A stretch of DNA of 64,000 nucleotides from Cognatilysobacter xinjiangensis (GTDB taxonomy: Bacteria; Pseudomonadota; Gammaproteobacteria; Xanthomonadales; Xanthomonadaceae), in the NCBI RefSeq assembly GCF_014651995.1, contig NZ_BMXY01000001.1, positions 1,240,001 through 1,304,000 of the forward strand, given 5' to 3'. A program made the translations under genes and the position numbers. The notes below the pieces were generated by a model, which worked only from the letters and a program-made list of their open reading frames with translations, made no database searches and was not told the origin of the DNA. Positions 59,530 through 64,000 of this stretch are shown one piece after another; positions within the stretch are counted from its first letter, which is position 1; the number at the start of each line of letters is the position of its first letter.

Positions 59530-61311
59530 ATGAACCGCACGCCGCTGCTCGCCGCCTTGCTCGCCCTGTCCCTGCCCGCCTTCGCGGCGGCGCCTAAAGC
59601 CGTGGACGATGCGCTGACTACCGTGTCCGAGCGCAGCGGCTTCGTCCGCACGGGGCGCTACGACGAGGTCATCGCGCTGTGTGACCGCTTCGCGGCCGCG
59701 TATCCGCAGGCGGTGCGCTGCGAGACCTTCGGAACCACGCCCGAGGGTCGCCCGATGAAGGTGCTGGTCGCGTCCACCAGCGGCGCGCTGACGCCCGAGG
59801 CGGCGCGCGAGCGCGGCCTGCCGGTCACGCTGATCCAGGGCGGCATCCATGCCGGCGAGATCGACGGCAAGGACGCGGGTTTCCTTGCGTTGCGCGAGAT
59901 GCTCGACGGAAAGCTGGCCAGGAACGCACTCGCGAGGCAGGTATTCGTGTTCGTGCCGGTGTTCAATGTCGACGGCCACGAGCGCTTCAAGGCCTGGAAC
60001 CGCCCGAACCAGCGTGGCCCCGAGGAGATGGGCTGGCGCGTGACCGCGCAGAACCTCAACCTCAACCGCGACTACATGAAGGCCGATTCGTCCGAGATGC
60101 GCGCGATGCTCGGCCTGATCGAGCGCTGGGACCCGATCGTCTACGTCGACCTGCACGTCACCGACGGCGCCAAGTTCGAGCACGACGTGTCGATCCAGGT
60201 CGAACCGGTGAATTCGGGCGACGAACCGTTGCGCGCCGCCGGCCGCGCGCTGCGGCAGGGCACGATCGATCGCCTCGCCCGCCGCGGCTCCATGCCGCTG
60301 CCTTACTACCCGTCGTTCGTGGTCGACGACGATCCGTCCTCCGGGTTCGTCGACGGCGTGTCGGCGCCGCGCTTCTCGCATGGCTACATGCAGTTGCGAA
60401 ACCGCATGGGCATGCTCGTCGAGACGCACTCATGGCGCCCGTATCCCTACCGCGTGCGCGTGACGCACGACGCGGTGCTGGCTGTGCTGGAACAGGTTGC
60501 GGCGCAGGGCGCGGGCTGGGCGAAGCTCGCACGCCAGGCCGACGAGCGCGCGACGCGCCTGGCCGGCGTCGACGTACCACTGGACTACAAGGCCACCGAC
60601 GCCACCCGCACGGTCGAGTTCCGCGGCTATGCCTACACGCGCACGCCGTCGGAGATTTCCGGTGCGCTGATGACGCGTTACGACGAGACGAAGCCGCAGG
60701 TCTGGAAGCTGCCGCTGCGCGACGTGATCGTGCCGCGCGTCAGCGTGGCCGCGCCGCGCGCCGGCTACGTGGTGCCGCCCGCCTGGGCCGAGCGCGTCGC
60801 GGAGAAGCTCGATGTGCATGGCGTGCGCTACGAGCGCATGGCGTCGCCGCTGCCGGCCTTGACGGCCGAGGCCTGGCGCGCGGAGGCGATCCGCTTCGCC
60901 GCCGACTCGGTCGAAGGCCACCAGCGGCTCGATGCGCAGGGCAAGTGGGCGCCGACGACGCAGGCGGTCGCCGCCGGTGCGCTGTTCGTGCCGATCGCGC
61001 AGCCGAAGGCGCGCCTCGCCATGGGCCTGCTCGAGCCAACGGCGCCCGACGCCATCGCGGGCTGGGGCCTGTTCAACGCCGCCTTCGAGCGCAAGGAATA
61101 CATGGAGGCCTACGTCGCCGAGGAAGAGGCCGAGAAGATGCTCGCCGCCGATCCCGCGCTGCGCGACGAGTTCGCGAAGCGCCTGCGCGACGATGAGGCG
61201 TTCGCGAACAGCCCGCAGCAGCGCCTGGAGTTCTTCTATCGCCGCCACAGCGCCTGGGACGACCGCTACGGCCTGTATCCGGTCCTGCGCGTCGACCGCG
61301 ACCCGCGCTGA
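59530..61311 (+). CDS. Secreted M14 zinc carboxypeptidase-like protein
   Basis: A 593-residue peptidase with a signal peptide (PLLAALLALSLPAFAAAP). The zinc ligands H107 and E110 lie in GGIHAGEIDGKD and a later His in VDLHVTD. NLNRDYMKAD has the substrate-binding Arg, and MLVETHSWRPYPYR carries the catalytic Glu. The C-terminal 250 residues are an added domain. ATG 59530 is chosen for the signal peptide. It probably degrades peptides in the periplasm or outside the cell. Confidence 0.9.
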   Translation: MNRTPLLAALLALSLPAFAAAPKAVDDALTTVSERSGFVRTGRYDEVIALCDRFAAAYPQAVRCETFGTTPEGRPMKVLVASTSGALTPEAARERGLPVTLIQGGIHAGEIDGKDAGFLALREMLDGKLARNALARQVFVFVPVFNVDGHERFKAWNRPNQRGPEEMGWRVTAQNLNLNRDYMKADSSEMRAMLGLIERWDPIVYVDLHVTDGAKFEHDVSIQVEPVNSGDEPLRAAGRALRQGTIDRLARRGSMPLPYYPSFVVDDDPSSGFVDGVSAPRFSHGYMQLRNRMGMLVETHSWRPYPYRVRVTHDAVLAVLEQVAAQGAGWAKLARQADERATRLAGVDVPLDYKATDATRTVEFRGYAYTRTPSEISGALMTRYDETKPQVWKLPLRDVIVPRVSVAAPRAGYVVPPAWAERVAEKLDVHGVRYERMASPLPALTAEAWRAEAIRFAADSVEGHQRLDAQGKWAPTTQAVAAGALFVPIAQPKARLAMGLLEPTAPDAIAGWGLFNAAFERKEYMEAYVAEEEAEKMLAADPALRDEFAKRLRDDEAFANSPQQRLEFFYRRHSAWDDRYGLYPVLRVDRDPR

Positions 61312-61358
61312 CGCCGGCTGAACGTGATCGCCGCCATGGTGCGCGCGGAGGTGCCCCG

Positions 61359-62369
61359 ATGAACGTCAGAGCCACCCTTGTCTGCGCGCTCGCCGCCGCG
61401 CTCGCCGGGTGCCAGTCCGGCCCCGCGTCGACGGCGCCGCAGCGGCCGTCGTCCGCGGCTGAAGCGTGGCCTGCCGCATCGGTCATGCTGCATGGCACGG
61501 CGACCTACCTGGAACGCATCAAGATGCCGCCGGGCGCCTCGCTGCGCGTCGAGGCGCTGGATGCGGCGAGCGGCGCGGCGCTCGCGACGACGACGATGCC
61601 CGACGTCGCCGGCCCGCCGATTCCGTTTTCGATCGCGTTGCCGGCAAACACCGGCACCGCCGGCGGCGTCGCCCTGCGCGCGACGCTGCTCGGGCCACAG
61701 GGCGAGCCCTGGTTCGAAACGCCCGCGCCCGTCGCCGCCACGCCCGGCGGCGGCTCGGTGGATATCCGCATGCGCCGCGTCGCGAATCCCGCCGTGCCCG
61801 CGCCTGCGGCGAGCGATGCCTCCGTCACGCATTGGGAATGCGGCGAGATCGGCGTGATGTCGCGCTACGAGGCGGACGCCTCGCGCGTGCGTCTCTCGTT
61901 CAACGGCCAACGGTTGGAGCTGCCGATCGGGCGCTCCGCGTCCGGCGCCCGCTATGCCGACACGCGCGGCAACGAGTTCTGGACGAAAGGCGCGACCGGC
62001 ACGTTCGCGCTCGCGGGCGAGCAACGCCGCGACTGCGTGCAGGCGGCGCAGGCCTCGCCGTGGAACGCCGCGGTGCTGGGCGGCGCCTCTTTCCGCGCTG
62101 TCGGCAACGAACCGGGCTGGTATGCGGAAATCGCCGGCGAGCCGCCGATGCTGGACGCGGACCTCGACTACGGCGAACGCCGGATGCGCATCCCCTTGCG
62201 GGCGACACCCGACGGCTACGTATCCAGCGACACCGCGCAGCCGGTGCGGCTTCGGATCGCGCGCCGTCTGTGCGAGGACGGCATGAGTGGCCAACGCTTC
62301 GAGGCGGCGGTCACGCTCGAATCCGGCGGCAGGACCTACCGCGGATGCGGCGGCTGGCTGCAGGACTGA
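61359..62369 (+). CDS. Lipoprotein with YbaY-like and MliC-like domains
   Basis: A 336-residue lipoprotein with lipobox LAGC (C18). Residues 40-145 (HGTATYLERIKMPPGASLRV) look like a YbaY/YscW-type beta domain. Residues about 155-230 (ARYADTRGNEFWTKGATGTFAL) match MliC inhibitors of C-type lysozyme. The end (FRAVGNEPGWYAEI to YRGCGGWLQD) is a third domain of the COG3650 type. It may protect cell-wall peptidoglycan from lysozyme. Each module occurs alone elsewhere, so the trio is noteworthy. It meets the DUF72 gene stop to stop. Confidence 0.82.
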   Translation: MNVRATLVCALAAALAGCQSGPASTAPQRPSSAAEAWPAASVMLHGTATYLERIKMPPGASLRVEALDAASGAALATTTMPDVAGPPIPFSIALPANTGTAGGVALRATLLGPQGEPWFETPAPVAATPGGGSVDIRMRRVANPAVPAPAASDASVTHWECGEIGVMSRYEADASRVRLSFNGQRLELPIGRSASGARYADTRGNEFWTKGATGTFALAGEQRRDCVQAAQASPWNAAVLGGASFRAVGNEPGWYAEIAGEPPMLDADLDYGERRMRIPLRATPDGYVSSDTAQPVRLRIARRLCEDGMSGQRFEAAVTLESGGRTYRGCGGWLQD

Positions 62370-63119
62370 TCAGCGCGGCGCCTCCACGCCCAGCATCGTT
62401 TCCAGCCGCATTGCATCCGCCACTGCGTGGCCCAGCGCGGTGTTGTCGAGGATGACCCAGCAGTCGAGGCCCGCCTCGCGCTCGGCCCGCACCGCGTCGG
62501 CCCAGGGCTGCAGGCGCGCCTCGCCGTAGGCGTCGTAGTACACGTGCGGCGAGCCGTGCAGGCGCCAGTAGCGCACGCGCCCGGCGCCGCCGGGCTGCGC
62601 CGCCAGCGGCACGCGCGCGGGATCCGCGGCGACGCGACCGACCTCATGGCGCTGCCAGAACGCGTCGAGCTCCGGCGCGAACCAGGTCACATGGCGTGGC
62701 TCGCAGACGATCGGCGTCGCGACGCGTTCGCGCAATGCCGCGAAGAACGCGTCCGCCACGTCGGCGTCGAAGGCAAGGCTCGGCGGCAGTTGCACCAGCA
62801 CCGGGCCCAGGCGATCGCCGAGCGCGGAGACTTCGCTCACGAAGCGTTCGATCACCGCGTCCGCATCGCGCAGCCGCGCGTCGTGCGTGGCCGCACGCGG
62901 GAACTTCACCGCGAACAGGAAGTCGTCCGGGACCAGCGAGGCCCATTTCGCATAGGTCCGCGGCATATGCGGGCGATAGAACGAGGAGTTGATCTCGACC
63001 GCCGCGAAGCGCCGCGCGTAGCGCTCGAGATGCGTCCCGTCGCGGGGGAAATGCGCTGCGTGCGCGGCCGACAGGCCCCAGCCCGCGCAGCCGATTCGAA
63101 GACCACCCGTTGTGCTCAT
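62370..63119 (-). CDS. DUF72 domain protein (YecE-like)
   Basis: A 249-residue TIM-barrel-like protein. RIGCAGWGLS, VEINSSFYRPHMPRTYAKWA and the end region VRYWRLHGSP with CWVILDNT are family markers. The biochemical role is unknown although the family is widespread. It is 42 bases downstream of the thpR gene on the same strand. Confidence 0.9.
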   Translation of the reverse strand: MSTTGGLRIGCAGWGLSAAHAAHFPRDGTHLERYARRFAAVEINSSFYRPHMPRTYAKWASLVPDDFLFAVKFPRAATHDARLRDADAVIERFVSEVSALGDRLGPVLVQLPPSLAFDADVADAFFAALRERVATPIVCEPRHVTWFAPELDAFWQRHEVGRVAADPARVPLAAQPGGAGRVRYWRLHGSPHVYYDAYGEARLQPWADAVRAEREAGLDCWVILDNTALGHAVADAMRLETMLGVEAPR

Positions 63120-63161
63120 GGACGCCGAGGCTGCACCAGCGGCCGCTGCGCGCCGTGAAGC

Positions 63162-63713
63162 TCAGCGCGGCGCCAGCGGCCAACACCCGACGATGTCGTA
63201 GCGGCCATCGTGGCTGTGCACCAGCACGAAGTCCTCGACCGGCCACGAGATGGGATCGACGCTCGCCTCTTCCAACCGACCGCGTACGTTGCGCGCGACG
63301 GTGACGTGCGGCGCGAACGGCTCATGCGCGCGGTAGCGCACGCCGGCCTCGTCCAGCGCGCGTCGGAGATCCGACCACAGCGCGTCCAGCCCCGAGTTGC
63401 CCGACGGCGCCAGCCAGCCCACCCGCGCACCGTGGAAGCCGCCGGCGCGTTCGACCACCAGATGGAACGGCGCGCAGCGCAGCGTGGCTGCAGCACCGCT
63501 CGCGCGTTCGAGCACGTCGTGCGGGAGCGTCGCCCAGCCACCGAGGAAATGCAGCGTGATGTGGTACTTCGCGGGCGACACGCGGCGGCCCGCATCGCGC
63601 AGCAGCGCGGATGCATCCAGCGCCTGCGCGAGCGCGGCGCGCACCTCGTCGCCGGGCCAGAGGCCGAAGAACAGCCTGTGGCCGGCGCCGGCGTGTCGTG
63701 ATCGATCGGTCAT
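63162..63713 (-). CDS. thpR: RNA 2',3'-cyclic phosphodiesterase / 2'-5' RNA ligase
   Basis: A 183-residue 2H phosphoesterase. Two HxT motifs are visible, H51-I-T-L and H136-V-T-V, on matching strands. The enzyme opens 2',3'-cyclic phosphates on RNA ends and may ligate 2'-5' in vitro. It probably shares a transcript with the DUF72 gene. Confidence 0.94.
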   Translation of the reverse strand: MTDRSRHAGAGHRLFFGLWPGDEVRAALAQALDASALLRDAGRRVSPAKYHITLHFLGGWATLPHDVLERASGAAATLRCAPFHLVVERAGGFHGARVGWLAPSGNSGLDALWSDLRRALDEAGVRYRAHEPFAPHVTVARNVRGRLEEASVDPISWPVEDFVLVHSHDGRYDIVGCWPLAPR

Positions 63714-63802
63714 ATGGCCAGCCTACGCCGCGCCACGTCGCGCCTGCTTCATGCCGCTCCGACGCCGTCCGCACGACCATCGCGCCGGAAAGGAGGAACG
63801 CC

Positions 63803-64000
63803 ATGGCCACGCGCAGCAAGTCGACGTCGAAGAAGCTCACGCAACCGGGCCGCCAACGGCCGATGGATCCGCAGCCCGAGACGATCCGCGCGGGCTACCG
63901 CGGCAGCGGCAAGCTCGACGGCAAGGTCGCGCTGGTCACCGGCGGCGACAGCGGCATCGGACGCTCGGTCGCCGTGCATTTCGCGCGCGAAGGCGCGGAC
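63803..64000 (+). CDS. SDR family oxidoreductase, N-terminal part (cut by window end)
   Basis: The start ATG 63803 follows an AGGAGG ribosome site. A basic lead of about 45 residues (ATRSKSTSKKLTQPGRQRPM) precedes the NAD(P)-binding motif ALVTGGDSGIGRSVA of short-chain dehydrogenases of the YhdF/YghA type. The catalytic Tyr-Lys lies beyond the window. Such proteins often belong to general stress responses. Confidence 0.9.
   Translation, partial: MATRSKSTSKKLTQPGRQRPMDPQPETIRAGYRGSGKLDGKVALVTGGDSGIGRSVAVHFAREGAD

Overview
The window is high-GC (roughly 70 percent G+C) gammaproteobacterial chromosome, most like a Lysobacter or Luteimonas-type member of the Xanthomonadaceae. This placement rests on the gene order murJ-ribF-ileS-lspA-ispH divergent from rpsT, the rplU-rpmA-obgE block, the phosphate locus with an OprP-type porin and two pstS genes ahead of pstCAB-phoU, and the UdgX/radical-SAM DNA-repair genes. 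It is inferred from protein resemblance and synteny; no 16S gene is present. I see no rRNA, CRISPR, prophage or insertion sequence; this is mostly a core-genome segment with a few accessory patches.

Layout. 1-5.2 kb: a sugar/polysaccharide patch with a truncated GH2 glycosidase on the minus strand, divergent from a glycosyltransferase, UDP-galactopyranose mutase and a GH1-RmlD fusion. 5.6-7.7 kb: an MHYT-GGDEF-EAL c-di-GMP protein. 7.7-17.4 kb: housekeeping genes (tRNA-Thr, ispH, lspA, ileS, ribF, murJ, rpsT, obgE, rpmA, rplU). 17.6-27.4 kb: uvrA and a coupled thioesterase, a PCu(A)C copper chaperone, two crotonases, sulfurtransferase-Nudix-DUF1289, an FKBP isomerase and nth. 27.5-34.6 kb: the phosphate-starvation regulon (porin, pstS1, pstS2, pstC, pstA, pstB, phoU), with PhoB-box-like repeats ahead of the porin and both pstS genes.

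34.7-44.0 kb: RNA and DNA metabolism (RNase T, RlmB, RNase R, ParC), a CorA-type transporter, an orphan RES-domain protein and tRNA-Leu. 44.2-50.6 kb: thiopurine methyltransferase, a penicillin-acylase-family hydrolase and a large PAS-GGDEF-EAL protein. 50.7-56.2 kb: asnB, two UdgX-type uracil-DNA glycosylase homologues and a radical SAM protein. 56.2-64 kb: a DUF3298-type lipoprotein, rluF, small enzymes, a rhomboid protease, a GST, an M14 peptidase, an MliC-like lipoprotein, DUF72, a 2'-5' RNA ligase, and an SDR cut by the window end.

The most notable observation is in the asnB leader (about 52425-52619, minus strand). A 36-codon reading frame too short for ordinary gene callers carries the run Asn-Asn-Asn-Arg-Asn-Asn. 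A perfect 10-bp intrinsic terminator with a U-rich tail follows, then asnB. The end of the leader frame contains a 7-nt element complementary to the 5' arm of the terminator. This is the layout of a ribosome-mediated transcription attenuator sensing charged tRNA-Asn, a class I do not recall being described for asparagine. Secondary observations are a diverged tandem copy of the 3' end of parC, four PhoB half-sites at exact 11-bp spacing ahead of pstS1, a two-UdgX plus radical-SAM repair cluster, and an intrinsic terminator with no upstream gene at 25282-25304.
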